This document shows positions 1 through 9,087 of a stretch of DNA of 64,000 bases, piece by piece. Source of the stretch: an uncultured Tateyamaria sp. (GTDB lineage Bacteria; Pseudomonadota; Alphaproteobacteria; Rhodobacterales; Rhodobacteraceae); the NCBI RefSeq assembly GCF_947503465.1, contig NZ_CANNDN010000002.1:558001-622000 (forward strand), written 5' to 3'. Below the pieces are notes generated by a model that saw only the letters and a program-made list of their open reading frames with translations, was not told the origin of the DNA and searched no databases. Made by a program: the position numbers and the translations under genes. The first letter of the stretch is position 1. Each line of letters opens with the position of its first letter.

Positions 1-954
1 CGCTTTGTCGAAACCTACAACGTGCCTGTCATCACCACCTACAAGGCCAAGGGGCTGCTGCCCGAGGATCATCCGCTGGCGCTGGGTGGGGCGGGCCTGT
101 CGCCCAAGGCGGACAGGATCCTGTTGCCGGTTGTGCACCGGGCCGACCTGATCATCGGCCTGGGCTATGATCCGATCGAAATGCGGACCGGCTGGCGGGA
201 TTTCTACTATCCCGGCATCCAGACCATGATCGACATCACGGCGGAGCCGAACCACCATTACATGCACCAGGCCACCACCAACGTGATCGGCGATTGCGCG
301 GCAACCCTGACAGCCATGAGCGACGGGATCGAACCGCGCACGACGTGGGCGGATGGCGAAATTGCCAAGGCCAGGGCAGATCTTGCAGCCGCCTTCCCGA
401 CCGATGAAGACTGGGGTCCTGCCGCCGTGATCGATACCTGCCGGGCCGCCCTGCCGCGCGACGCGCTTGCCACTGCTGACAGCGGTGCGCACCGCATCCT
501 GCTGAGCCAGATGTGGGCGTGTTACGAGCCGCGCGGTCTGATGCAGTCATCCGCACTTTGCACCATGGGCTGTGCGGTTCCGCTGGCGATGGGCGCGCAA
601 GTGGCTGAGCCTGACCGCACGGTTGTCAGCTTTTCCGGCGATGCCGGTTTCCTGATGGTCGCGGGTGAATTGTCCACTGCCGCCGAACTGGGGCTTAGGA
701 CCATCTTCGTGGTGTTCGTGGACGCCTCCCTTGCCCTGATCGAGCTGAAACAGCGTCAGCGGCAACTGACAAATGCGGGCGTGGATTTTGCCAAGCACGA
801 CTTTGCCGCCATTGGCCGTGCCTTTGGCGGGGCGGGTCATACGGTTTCCTCGCGCGCCGAGCTTCGGGCGGCCCTGGACGCCGCCCGATCCGCGGATACC
901 TTCACTGTCATCGCAGCCGTGATTGACCGGGGGGCGTATGATGGCCGCATCTGA
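1..954 (+). CDS. Thiamine diphosphate-dependent enzyme (acetolactate synthase-like), 5' end missing
   Basis: The frame is open from base 1, so the gene begins outside the window; 317 residues of the central and C-terminal parts are present. The visible part contains the end of a middle domain (KAKGLLPEDHP, then the hydrophobic VVHRADLIIGLGYD) and a C-terminal thiamine-diphosphate domain. In that domain GDAGF (near base 637) takes the place of the family's GDG Mg/cofactor motif, followed by the usual hydrophobic strand and the segment SLALIELKQ. The Asn normally found at the end of this motif appears to be Asp here. The stop overlaps the start of the following CoA-transferase by 17 bases, so the two are translationally coupled. 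Family members decarboxylate 2-oxoacids or acyl-CoAs. Pairing with a class III CoA-transferase recalls oxalate-type acyl-CoA pathways, but the substrate cannot be read from this fragment. Confidence 0.8.
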   Translation, partial: RFVETYNVPVITTYKAKGLLPEDHPLALGGAGLSPKADRILLPVVHRADLIIGLGYDPIEMRTGWRDFYYPGIQTMIDITAEPNHHYMHQATTNVIGDCAATLTAMSDGIEPRTTWADGEIAKARADLAAAFPTDEDWGPAAVIDTCRAALPRDALATADSGAHRILLSQMWACYEPRGLMQSSALCTMGCAVPLAMGAQVAEPDRTVVSFSGDAGFLMVAGELSTAAELGLRTIFVVFVDASLALIELKQRQRQLTNAGVDFAKHDFAAIGRAFGGAGHTVSSRAELRAALDAARSADTFTVIAAVIDRGAYDGRI

Positions 955-2155
955 CACACCGGGCGCGCTGGACGGGCTGTTTGTCCTTGACCTGTCGCGC
1001 ATCCTTGCGGGTCCGACGGCCACTCAGTTGCTGGGCGATATGGGGGCAACGGTCATCAAGATCGAAAACCCCGAGACCGGAGGTGATGACACCCGCGCGT
1101 GGGGGCCGAACTATGCCAAGGGCGCGGATGGCAACCCGACCGACCTGTCGGCCTATTTCATGGCGGCCAACCGCAACAAGCAATCAGTGGCCGTGGACCT
1201 GTCCACCGACGACGGGCAGGACATCGTCCGACAGCTGGCCGCCCGCGCGGATGTGGTGATTGAAAACTACAAACCCGACGGGCTGGTCAAATACGGGCTC
1301 GACCACACGACGCTGCGCAAGGCGCATCCCGGGCTAGTCTACTGTTCGATCTCTGGCTTTGGGCAGACCGGCCCAAACCGGGATCAGCCAGGCTATGACC
1401 TGATGGCGCAAGGGTATGGCGGGATCATGTCGCTGACTGGCGACCCGGACGGCACGCCAACCAAGGTGGGCGTGGGCATCGCCGATGTCATGTGCGGAAT
1501 GTATGCGACCATCGGTATTCTGGCCGCCCTGCGCCACCGGGATCAGACAGGCGAAGGGCAACATATCGACCTGAGCCTGGTGGACGCGCAAATGGCGTGG
1601 CTGATCAACGAAGGGTGCAATTACCTTGTCTCGGGTCAGGTGCCCGAACGACGCGGCAACGCGCATCCCAACATCGTGCCCTATGACGCCTTTGCCACGT
1701 CGGACGGCCACGTGCTGGTGGCCGTGGGCAATGACAGCCAGTTCGTCCGGTTTTGCGACGCCATCGGCGCACCAGAGCTGGGCACGGATCCGCGCTATGC
1801 GACCAACCTCAAGCGGATCGAAAACCGGGTCACTCTGACAGCGGCGTTGACGCCCCTCCTTGCGGCCATGACCAAGGACGATCTGCTGGGCAAGATGCAC
1901 AGCGTGAAGGTGCCAGGTGGTCCCATCCATGACGTGGCCGAAGCACTGAAGTCCGATCAGGCAAAAGCACGCGGTACGGTTGTGCATGTGCCGCGCGACG
2001 ACGTCGCGGACGGACACGTCCGGCTTCTGGCGAATCCGCTCAAGTTTTCAGCAACACCAGTGACATATCGGCGCCCTCCGCCCCGGTTCGGGCAGGACAC
2101 GGACGCGGTTCTTGCAACACTGAAGTCTCAAAAACCGCACCAAGACGACACCTGA
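938..2155 (+). CDS. Class III (CaiB/BaiF family) CoA-transferase
   Basis: A 405-residue protein of normal length for the family. The N-terminus LDGLFVLDLSRILAGP and the following GDMGATVIKIE are the Rossmann-like CoA-binding start typical of formyl-CoA and succinyl-CoA transferases. By alignment from memory with formyl-CoA transferase, the catalytic aspartate that forms the aspartyl-CoA anhydride should be Asp183 in IADVMCGM. ENYKPDGL and GFGQTGP are further family motifs. The ATG at 938 (or the adjacent ATG at 941) is preferred over an upstream TTG because a purine-rich stretch precedes it. It overlaps the end of the thiamine-diphosphate enzyme, so both are expected to act in one pathway: CoA is moved to or from a carboxylic acid and the acyl group is processed by the upstream enzyme. 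The acid is unknown. Confidence 0.85.
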   Translation: MMAASDTPGALDGLFVLDLSRILAGPTATQLLGDMGATVIKIENPETGGDDTRAWGPNYAKGADGNPTDLSAYFMAANRNKQSVAVDLSTDDGQDIVRQLAARADVVIENYKPDGLVKYGLDHTTLRKAHPGLVYCSISGFGQTGPNRDQPGYDLMAQGYGGIMSLTGDPDGTPTKVGVGIADVMCGMYATIGILAALRHRDQTGEGQHIDLSLVDAQMAWLINEGCNYLVSGQVPERRGNAHPNIVPYDAFATSDGHVLVAVGNDSQFVRFCDAIGAPELGTDPRYATNLKRIENRVTLTAALTPLLAAMTKDDLLGKMHSVKVPGGPIHDVAEALKSDQAKARGTVVHVPRDDVADGHVRLLANPLKFSATPVTYRRPPPRFGQDTDAVLATLKSQKPHQDDT

Positions 2156-2327
2156 CCCAAGCGCTTTGGCCGGTTTTCGCCTGCTTTCGTCAAATGTGCA
2201 GAATTTTTGCTCACATTCCCCCCACCAAACCTTCACGGTTGCGTGTGTCCACCGCACATTACATGTCAAACGGGCTTAGATGTTCTACACCACATCCAGA
2301 ATACTTACGGTAAGAGGTACCGCCCAC

Positions 2328-3674
2328 ATGATGCACGATATCTGCCAAGCGCCGGTCAGCCTGGAGGACCCCGCGCTCGTTGACGAGTGGAACGGTATGA
2401 TCCGCGCCTTCATGGCGCACGGCACCGCCACGCCGACGCATCTGGGCGCTGTTTTGTCCGGTGCACCGCAATTCGCGATGGGCTTTGCTGCCAAGGGCCT
2501 GTTTTCCCTGATGATGGGACGGGCCGAACTTTGGGACGTAGCGCATCAGGCCGGCAAGGACGCCGTTGCCGCGCTGGCCGTGTCTGGCGGCAGCCCCCGG
2601 GAACGGTTGTGGGTCCGCGCGTTGGGTGAGTGGTTGGATGGCCGCCCATCCGGCGCAATTGCCGCGATGGAACGCGTGCTGGCTGAACATCCCACAGATA
2701 CCCTGTCGGCCAAGGTCAGCCATGCCATCCGCTTTATCCTGGGCGATGGCGTGGGCATGCGCGCGTCGATCGAGAACATCCTGGACGCCCACAAAGGCCA
2801 CGCGCTCGAAGGCTATGTGCACGGCTGCCACGCCTTCACGCTGGAAGAAACGGGCGAGTACGCCGCTGCCGAAGCCGCTGGCCTCAAGGGGCTGGAATTG
2901 ACAACCGACGACGCCTGGGGCCTGCACGCTGTCGCCCACGTCTATGACATGACATCCCGCCCCGATGCCGGGATTTCCCTGATCGAAAACAACCTTTCTG
3001 CCTGGGATCACTGCAACAACTTCCGCTACCATGTGTGGTGGCACAAGGCGCTGCTGCACATGGACCGGGGCGAGAACGACATCGTGCTGGCGCTTTATGA
3101 TCAGCAGATCCGCGCGGACAAGACCGACGACTACCGCGACATCGCCAATGCAACATCGCTGCTGATGCGGCTGGAACTGGAAGGCATGAACGTATCGAAC
3201 CGGTGGGACGAGCTGGCGGATTTCGCCCAGAACCGCACCGACGACGGTTGCCTGGTCTTTGCCGATCTGCACTATCAACTGGCGCTTGGTGCCGCAGGGC
3301 GTGAAGACGCCAAGGCCGCCATGGCGGCGCGCTTTGCCGTTGATGCCGCACGCCAGGGCGAAATGCCCGCACGCGTCGCCGATCCGGGCAAGGCAGCCCT
3401 TGCCGGTCTGAATGCCTTTGCCGAAGGGCGCTATGACGCGGCCTTCCGCGACCTCGCTGCGGCGCGCCCGACCATGCAAACCATCGGCGGCAGCCACGCC
3501 CAGCGCGACGTATTCGAACGGATGACCATTGATGCAGGCTTGCGGTCCGGAATGTATGACGCGGTTGAGGCCCTGATCGAAGACAGGATCGCCCGCCGCG
3601 CGGGTGTCATCGACCGGTTCGCCGCGACGCGGCTTGCCTCGATCAACGACGCCCGGCGCATCCCTGCGCAATAA
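2328..3674 (+). CDS. TTC38-like tetratricopeptide repeat protein
   Basis: A 448-residue soluble helical protein with no signal peptide or membrane segment. Repeated helix pairs rich in Ala, Leu and Glu run through its length, with sections such as YVHGCHAFTLEETGEY and WGLHAVAHVYDM that I associate with the TTC38 family of TPR proteins, which has unusual conserved His and Trp residues (FRYHVWWHKALL). The biochemical role of the family in bacteria is unknown. The ATG at 2328 is chosen because AAGAGG lies 10 bases upstream; an ATG at 2280 in the same frame has no such site. It ends 47 bases before opgC, but nothing ties it to glucan synthesis. It is preceded by a 172-base gap that probably holds its promoter. 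Confidence 0.75.
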   Translation: MMHDICQAPVSLEDPALVDEWNGMIRAFMAHGTATPTHLGAVLSGAPQFAMGFAAKGLFSLMMGRAELWDVAHQAGKDAVAALAVSGGSPRERLWVRALGEWLDGRPSGAIAAMERVLAEHPTDTLSAKVSHAIRFILGDGVGMRASIENILDAHKGHALEGYVHGCHAFTLEETGEYAAAEAAGLKGLELTTDDAWGLHAVAHVYDMTSRPDAGISLIENNLSAWDHCNNFRYHVWWHKALLHMDRGENDIVLALYDQQIRADKTDDYRDIANATSLLMRLELEGMNVSNRWDELADFAQNRTDDGCLVFADLHYQLALGAAGREDAKAAMAARFAVDAARQGEMPARVADPGKAALAGLNAFAEGRYDAAFRDLAAARPTMQTIGGSHAQRDVFERMTIDAGLRSGMYDAVEALIEDRIARRAGVIDRFAATRLASINDARRIPAQ

Positions 3675-3721
3675 GGCGCGGGGAGATGGTGCCCATGTGT
3701 AAGGTAAAGTAGACAGCGGCC

Positions 3722-4999
3722 ATGACGTTTGCCGACCCCACGAACACTGCCGCGGCCCCGTCCGCAGCGGCCCCCGCAGCCAATCCGGTGCGGGTGCGCG
3801 ATATCCGTCTGGATTTCTTTCGTGGCATCGCGATGTTCATCATCCTGTTTGCCCACACGCCCGGCAATTTCCTGACGCGGTGGATTCCTGCCCGCTGGGG
3901 TTTTTCCGACGCGACCGAAATGTTCGTGTTCTGCTCGGGCATGGCCTCTGCCATCGCCTTTGGCGCAACCTTTGACCGGGCGGGCTTTGCCCTTGGCACG
4001 GCCCGTGTGGGGTATCGCATCTGGCAAGTCTACTGGGCGCATGTGGGCCTGTTTTTTGCCACCGCTGCCCTGCTGGTCTATGTCACCGACCTAGAGATCA
4101 CGGACCGCAATTACTGGGGTCAGATGAACCTCTGGATGATCTTTGTCGAGCATGACGAGGGGCTTTGGGAAATTCCCAACATGCTGTTCAGCTTCATGAC
4201 GCTGCAATGGGTGCCGAACCTGTTCGACATCCTGCCGATGTACATGGTGATCCTTGCCATGATGCCGCTGGTCATTGCCCTGAGCCGCGTGCATCTGGGC
4301 CTGGTGGCTGCGCTTTGCATCATCCTGTGGGTCTTTGCCCAGCGCCGCTTCATGGAGGCGGCAGGCCTGCCCTATCTCAATTTCACGGCTGAGCCGTGGG
4401 TGGGCAGTGACGAGTGGCAACGGCGCTGGTTCCTCAATCCCTTTGGCTGGCAGCTCGTGTTCTTTACCGGCTTTGCCTTCATGCGGGGGTGGTTGCCCAA
4501 ACCGCCGGTGAACGCGGTACTGATCGGCATCGCCACGATCATCGTGCTGGCGAACATCCCGTTTTCCAGCGTCGGCGTGCGCGACAATGGCGGGCTGGGC
4601 CTTGAGTGGGCCCGCGAATGGCGGTCCGAGAACCGTCAATGGATTTCGAAGTCCGACTTTGGGCTCTTGCGCTATGTCCAGTTCCTAGCGCTGGCCTATC
4701 TGGCCTGGGTGTTGGCAGGGGACAAGGGCAACCGGTTGCGCGTGACCGCGACCAATGCAATCGCACGGGCCTGGGAAAAAGTGCTTGCCCTGATCCTGAA
4801 GGTCGGCCAGCAATCGCTCGCCGTTTTCGTGGTGTCGATCTTTGTCGCCCGCTTCAACGGCTTCGCGATGGATGTTCTTGGCCGCGACACCGGAACTGTT
4901 CTGGCCGTCAATGCGTTTGGGTGTGGCGTGCTGATCCTGACCGCCTACCTGGCAGGCTGGTTCAAAACGACCCCGTGGAAACCGAAGGTGACCCGCTGA
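3722..4999 (+). CDS. opgC: OpgC-family membrane acyltransferase of periplasmic glucans
   Basis: A 425-residue protein with about ten hydrophobic segments. It begins with the acyltransferase-3-like signature DIRLDFFRGIAMFIILFAH, in which the Arg and His are conserved, followed by a WGFSDATEMFVFCSG helix. In Rhodobacter sphaeroides OpgC adds O-succinyl groups to osmoregulated periplasmic glucans; this protein is of the same type and length. An Ala/Pro-rich stretch of about 20 residues precedes the first motif. The stop shares bases with the opgG start (TGATG at 4997-5001), so opgC, opgG and opgH form one translationally coupled operon. The substituent transferred is inferred from the family, not visible in the sequence. 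Confidence 0.85.
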   Translation: MTFADPTNTAAAPSAAAPAANPVRVRDIRLDFFRGIAMFIILFAHTPGNFLTRWIPARWGFSDATEMFVFCSGMASAIAFGATFDRAGFALGTARVGYRIWQVYWAHVGLFFATAALLVYVTDLEITDRNYWGQMNLWMIFVEHDEGLWEIPNMLFSFMTLQWVPNLFDILPMYMVILAMMPLVIALSRVHLGLVAALCIILWVFAQRRFMEAAGLPYLNFTAEPWVGSDEWQRRWFLNPFGWQLVFFTGFAFMRGWLPKPPVNAVLIGIATIIVLANIPFSSVGVRDNGGLGLEWAREWRSENRQWISKSDFGLLRYVQFLALAYLAWVLAGDKGNRLRVTATNAIARAWEKVLALILKVGQQSLAVFVVSIFVARFNGFAMDVLGRDTGTVLAVNAFGCGVLILTAYLAGWFKTTPWKPKVTR

Positions 5000-6528
5000 T
5001 GCTGCGACGCGAGTTTCTCGCATCTCTGGCCGCCCTCGCCGCGGCGCCGGGCGCCTCCTGGGCGCAGGATGAACCCGGTTTGCAACTGGGCGACGCAACA
5101 GCATTCAATCCGGCGGACGTGATCGCGCTGGCGCGCGACAAGGCATCGCGGGCCTATGAGCCCCGCCCGATGATCCCGGAGCCGTGGCAGAACCTGACCT
5201 ACGACCAGTATCGCAAGATCTGGTTCGACAGCCGCAACGGTCTTTGGGAAGGCACCGACGCGTCCCAACGGGTCGACGTGTTCCCGCCTGGCCTTTACTA
5301 CCCGCAGGCCATCCGCACCTACGTGGTCGAAAATGGGCAAGCCCGACCGCTGAAGTTCGACTTTGGTGTTTTTGACACCACGGACAAGTTCCCGGCAGAC
5401 CTGCCCGTGGATGACACGTTGGGCTATTCCGGCCTGCGCCTGCGGGCCGAGCTGCGCCAGCCCGGCATCTACGAGGAATACGCCGTCTTTCAAGGGGCCA
5501 GCTATTTCCGGGGCATCGGGACGGGCGACATCTATGGCCTGTCGGCACGCGGCCTTGCCTTGCATACCGCCGACCTGCGCCAAAGCGAGGAATTTCCCGA
5601 CTTCACCCAATTCTGGCTGGAGCGTCCCGCATCCGGGGCCGCAAAAATCATCGTGCACGCCCTGCTCGACAGCCCGTCGTGCACCGGTGCCTACCGGTTC
5701 GAGATCATGCCCGGCCAGCCCTTGGTGATGGAAGTCGAGGCTGAGATTTTCGCGCGCGAAACACTGACCCATGTGGGCATCGCACCGCTGACCTCCATGT
5801 TCATGTTCGACGACATGGACAAACAGCGTTTTGATGATTTCCGCCCGGCCGTGCACGACAATGACGGGCTGATGATCCACAATGGCGCGGGCGAAGTAAT
5901 TTGGCGGCCCCTCGCCAATCCCCGCACGTTGCAGATCAGCGCCTTCGGCGACACAGATCCGCGCGGCTTTGGCCTGATGCAAAGGGCGCGCAAGTTCAGC
6001 GACTTCAACGATCTCGAAGCGCTCTATCATCGCCGCCCCGGCCTGTGGGTCACGCCCGGCGAAGGATGGGGGCGCGGCTCGGTCGCGCTGGTCGAAATTC
6101 CGACCGACAAGGAAATCTACGACAACATCGTGGCCTATTGGCGACCGTCGGCTGATATCGAGGCCGGGACGTCACACCGCATGACCTATCGGCTGGATTG
6201 GGGCGAAGACCCCGCCCCCACCGCCGCCATGCCGTTGCGCGTGCTGAATACGGCCGCAGGTGGCCGCCCCGAAGGTGGACGCATCTTTACCATCGATTTC
6301 GAGAACGCGCCGCACGTTCCGGATGACCTGTCCAAGATCGACCGCCTTGTGCGGTCGAGTGCGGGCGATGTGACCGAAGGCATCATCCAGCGCAATCCTG
6401 AAACAGGTGGCCCGCGCCTTGCCTTCACCTTCACGGCAGGCGACGCGAATTGGGCCGAGTTCCGCGCGCAATTGCGTCTTGATGGTCAGGCTTTGAGCGA
6501 AGTGTGGTTGTACAGGTGGACCGCATGA
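4999..6528 (+). CDS. opgG: Periplasmic glucan biosynthesis protein OpgG/OpgD (MdoG family)
   Basis: A 509-residue exported protein. The start MLRREFLASLAALAAAPGASWA is a short twin-arginine (Tat) signal with RREFL and a likely cleavage at AWA/AQ-type residues near position 22. The mature part carries MdoG features: the sections PWQNLTYDQYRKIWF, FFPPGLYY-like VFPPGLYYPQ, ASYFRGIGTGDIYGLSARGLAL and LYHRRPGLWVTPGEGWGRGSV. In enteric bacteria OpgG acts in the periplasm to branch or release the beta-glucan backbone made by OpgH. A Tat signal is typical of the paralogue OpgD, so the name opgG is by locus position and overall similarity. The ATG at 4999 overlaps the opgC stop; a longer frame reaching back into opgC encodes no signal and is not used. 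It overlaps opgH by four bases. Confidence 0.9.
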   Translation: MLRREFLASLAALAAAPGASWAQDEPGLQLGDATAFNPADVIALARDKASRAYEPRPMIPEPWQNLTYDQYRKIWFDSRNGLWEGTDASQRVDVFPPGLYYPQAIRTYVVENGQARPLKFDFGVFDTTDKFPADLPVDDTLGYSGLRLRAELRQPGIYEEYAVFQGASYFRGIGTGDIYGLSARGLALHTADLRQSEEFPDFTQFWLERPASGAAKIIVHALLDSPSCTGAYRFEIMPGQPLVMEVEAEIFARETLTHVGIAPLTSMFMFDDMDKQRFDDFRPAVHDNDGLMIHNGAGEVIWRPLANPRTLQISAFGDTDPRGFGLMQRARKFSDFNDLEALYHRRPGLWVTPGEGWGRGSVALVEIPTDKEIYDNIVAYWRPSADIEAGTSHRMTYRLDWGEDPAPTAAMPLRVLNTAAGGRPEGGRIFTIDFENAPHVPDDLSKIDRLVRSSAGDVTEGIIQRNPETGGPRLAFTFTAGDANWAEFRAQLRLDGQALSEVWLYRWTA

Positions 6529-8372
6529 CCCGGCACGCCATGCCCCCTCGCGCGCCGCTTGATATGCCGGCGCAGGATTTTGCCCGCGCGCCATCGCAGG
6601 CCGACGCGGGCACCGAACGCCAAGACCCGATCTGGCGCATGGCCGTATTTCTGCCAGCCCTTGCAATCACGGGTCTGACGCTTTGGGGTTTTTACGGGCT
6701 GTTCGAGATGTCGGGCATGACCGGATTCGAATATGTGCTGCTGGCGCTGATCGGTCTGACGTTTATCTGGGTCACGATTGCAGTGTCGACCGTTGGCGTG
6801 GGTCTGGCCGGGCGGCTTGATCCGACGTGCAAGCCGGCCTCTGCGGACCCTTTGGATGTGGCGCTTTTGGTGCCGATCTACAACGAAACGCCCTGGGATG
6901 TCTTCGGCAATTCCGCAGCGATGTTGACGGATCTGACGCGCCGGACGGGCGGCCACCGTTACGCGCTGTTCATCCTGAGCGACACGACGGATGAGGCGAT
7001 TGCCGACCAGGAGTGGGAGGCGTTTCAAGCGCTGCAAGCCACCGCACCGATGCCCGTGTACTACCGCCGTCGTGAGCAGAATACCGACAAGAAGGTCGGC
7101 AATCTCGAAGACTGGATCACCGGGTGGGGTGCCGCGTTCGAGGCGATGCTGGTGCTGGACGCCGACAGTCTGATGACAGGGCGCGCGGTTGACCGGTTGT
7201 CGACGGAACTTGCCGCTGATCCCAGGGCCGGTCTGATCCAGAGCTTTCCGCAGCTGATCGGTGCAAATACGCTATTTGCCCGGATGCAGCAGTTTTCGAA
7301 CATCGCCTATGGCTGGCTTCTGGCCGAGGGGCTGGCGCATTGGGCGCGGACCGAGGGCAACTATTGGGGTCATAACGCGATCATCCGCACACATGCCTTT
7401 GCTTCCTCGGCCGGATTGCCGCATTTGCGCAGCCTGTCGGGACGCACCGATCTGATCCTGTCCCATGATTTTGTCGAAGCGTCACTGCTGCGTCGCGCAG
7501 GTTGGCGGGTGCGCTTCCTGCCGCGCATCTCCGGCAGTTTCGAGGAAACGCCCGGCACGCTGATTGACTACATCGTGCGCGACCGGCGCTGGTGCCGGGG
7601 CAACCTGCAGCACTTGCGCCTATTGGGCACACGCGGACTGCACCCCGTCAGCCGTTTCCACCTGTTCCAGGGGGCTGCTGCCTATCTGATGTCGCCCGCA
7701 TGGTTTGTCCTGCTGGTGTTCTGGGCGCTTCTGGGTCGCGATTCCGAAACCAACGTGATTTCGTATTTCAACGAGGCGAACCCGCTTTTTCCGAACTGGC
7801 CGCCCGCGATGACACATATCGACAGTGCCATCTTCCTGGTTGTGATGTACGCGATGCTGCTGACGCCCAAGATCACCAGTTCGATCATCATTTCGGCAAA
7901 CGGCAAGGCCGTGCGCTTTTTCGGAGGGCGCCGGGTCTTTGCCGGGGCTGTCCTGACCGAACTGGCGCTGTCGATTGCCTATGCCCCCATCATGATGATC
8001 CAACAGACCAAGGCCGTGATCGGGGGAATGTTGGGACGCGGGGGCTGGGCGCCACAAAGCCGAACGGCTCAGGCCTATCCCTGGACCACGTTGATCAAGT
8101 TCCATTGGATCGAATCCGCCCTGGGTGCGCTTCTGGTCCTGGGTCTGGGTGCTGGTTTGGTGTCCTGGTGGCTGATCCCGATCGCCGTCAGCCTTGCCTT
8201 CGCGGTGCCGCTGTCTGCGCTTAGCGCCTATCCATTGGCACAGTCGCGCCTCTCGGGGTTGCGGCTCGACAATCCTCTGACCCTGCGCGAGCCCGCTATT
8301 GTGGGCAGCGCCCGCACGGCACGCGCAGAAATGCGGGCCCGGATCGAAGCCAGCAAAATCGCGGCAGAATAG
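6525..8372 (+). CDS. opgH: Glucan glucosyltransferase OpgH (MdoH)
   Basis: A 615-residue inner-membrane family 2 glycosyltransferase that polymerises glucose from UDP-glucose into the linear beta-glucan backbone. Two transmembrane helices come first (about residues 38-60 and 70-95). The cytoplasmic catalytic domain follows with LVPIYNETP, the metal-binding LDADS (211-215), HDFVE (314-318) supplying the catalytic Asp, and RRWCRGN (354-360) corresponding to the QxxRW motif. Several C-terminal helices follow. It is shorter than the 847-residue E. coli enzyme, mostly because the N-terminal extension and tail are short. The start ATG shares ATGA with the opgG stop and has AGGTGGA just upstream, so it is preferred over the GTG at 6504. 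Confidence 0.93.
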   Translation: MTRHAMPPRAPLDMPAQDFARAPSQADAGTERQDPIWRMAVFLPALAITGLTLWGFYGLFEMSGMTGFEYVLLALIGLTFIWVTIAVSTVGVGLAGRLDPTCKPASADPLDVALLVPIYNETPWDVFGNSAAMLTDLTRRTGGHRYALFILSDTTDEAIADQEWEAFQALQATAPMPVYYRRREQNTDKKVGNLEDWITGWGAAFEAMLVLDADSLMTGRAVDRLSTELAADPRAGLIQSFPQLIGANTLFARMQQFSNIAYGWLLAEGLAHWARTEGNYWGHNAIIRTHAFASSAGLPHLRSLSGRTDLILSHDFVEASLLRRAGWRVRFLPRISGSFEETPGTLIDYIVRDRRWCRGNLQHLRLLGTRGLHPVSRFHLFQGAAAYLMSPAWFVLLVFWALLGRDSETNVISYFNEANPLFPNWPPAMTHIDSAIFLVVMYAMLLTPKITSSIIISANGKAVRFFGGRRVFAGAVLTELALSIAYAPIMMIQQTKAVIGGMLGRGGWAPQSRTAQAYPWTTLIKFHWIESALGALLVLGLGAGLVSWWLIPIAVSLAFAVPLSALSAYPLAQSRLSGLRLDNPLTLREPAIVGSARTARAEMRARIEASKIAAE

Positions 8373-8573
8373 GCGCGCAAGCACCGCTAGGGCGTTTCAC
8401 CGTCCGGTGCGGTGTCGGTGACGTGTTCTCTTGGAAATGTGCCAGAGTGTGCTGGCCGTTCGGCACCCCTTGCCATCGATCACGTCGGCACAGGCAGGCA
8501 AACTCTTTTTGTTTTGATCAGGCAGACAGTGGCATCGAGGCCCAGGCACAACCGCGCTTGCTTGAACCGCGCG

Positions 8574-9086
8574 CTACTCGGCCACCCACGTCACGGTCGG
8601 CAAGCCGCGCTTCAGCCAACCGGGTCCTGCACCGGATCCCAGCATACCCTCGGGAACGTCAATGATGTTGGAAAAGCCCGCGTCGGTCAGGCGTCGTGTC
8701 ATGTTGCGGGACCGCACGCCCCGCGCGCAGATCAGCGCGACAGGCGTATCCGTCCGGCCGTTTGTGCGGGTCAAGAGCACATCCGTAAAGTCCTTGCGGC
8801 GCATGTCGATGGGCACCGCGCCCTCGCCGATGCCGGTACGCGACCATTCGTCGGGGCGGCGAATGTCAACCAGAATGATGTCCCCATTGACCGCCGCAAC
8901 ATGCGCATCGGGTGTGCTGAGCGTTCCATCCACCCCGGCCTGGGCCGAGATGTTGTACCAGCGGGAGGCAAACACCGCACCGCCGACAACGGCGGCACCC
9001 GTCAAAAGGCCAAAGCCCCGGCGCGACATGCGCGCCGGGGCCTGCGCCCGATCAGTTTCGGGGGGGTGTTCGGGCGTGTTGGTCAT
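8574..9086 (-). CDS. Tat-exported rhodanese-domain protein
   Basis: A 170-residue protein whose N-terminus has a SRRGF twin-arginine motif (residues 21-25) followed by the hydrophobic stretch GLLTGAAVVGGAVFA, so it is exported or membrane-anchored. The rest is a single rhodanese domain: ILVDIRRPDEWSRTG, then the active-site loop with Cys120 in CARGVRS, then GFSNIIDVPEGMLGS. A cysteine-bearing seven-residue loop suggests real sulfurtransferase activity (sulfane sulfur transfer to thiols or cyanide). It starts one base after the stop of the YHS gene, so they form an operon. It runs convergently against opgH across a 200-base gap. The start at 9086 is preferred over a further upstream codon that would lie inside the YHS gene. 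Confidence 0.85.
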   Translation of the reverse strand: MTNTPEHPPETDRAQAPARMSRRGFGLLTGAAVVGGAVFASRWYNISAQAGVDGTLSTPDAHVAAVNGDIILVDIRRPDEWSRTGIGEGAVPIDMRRKDFTDVLLTRTNGRTDTPVALICARGVRSRNMTRRLTDAGFSNIIDVPEGMLGSGAGPGWLKRGLPTVTWVAE

Positions 9087-9087
9087 G

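Noticed and set aside
4606-4998. An N-terminal extension of opgG into opgC
   Set aside because: The ATG at 4999 starts a proper Tat signal peptide and overlaps the opgC stop; the extension is opgC sequence in another frame.
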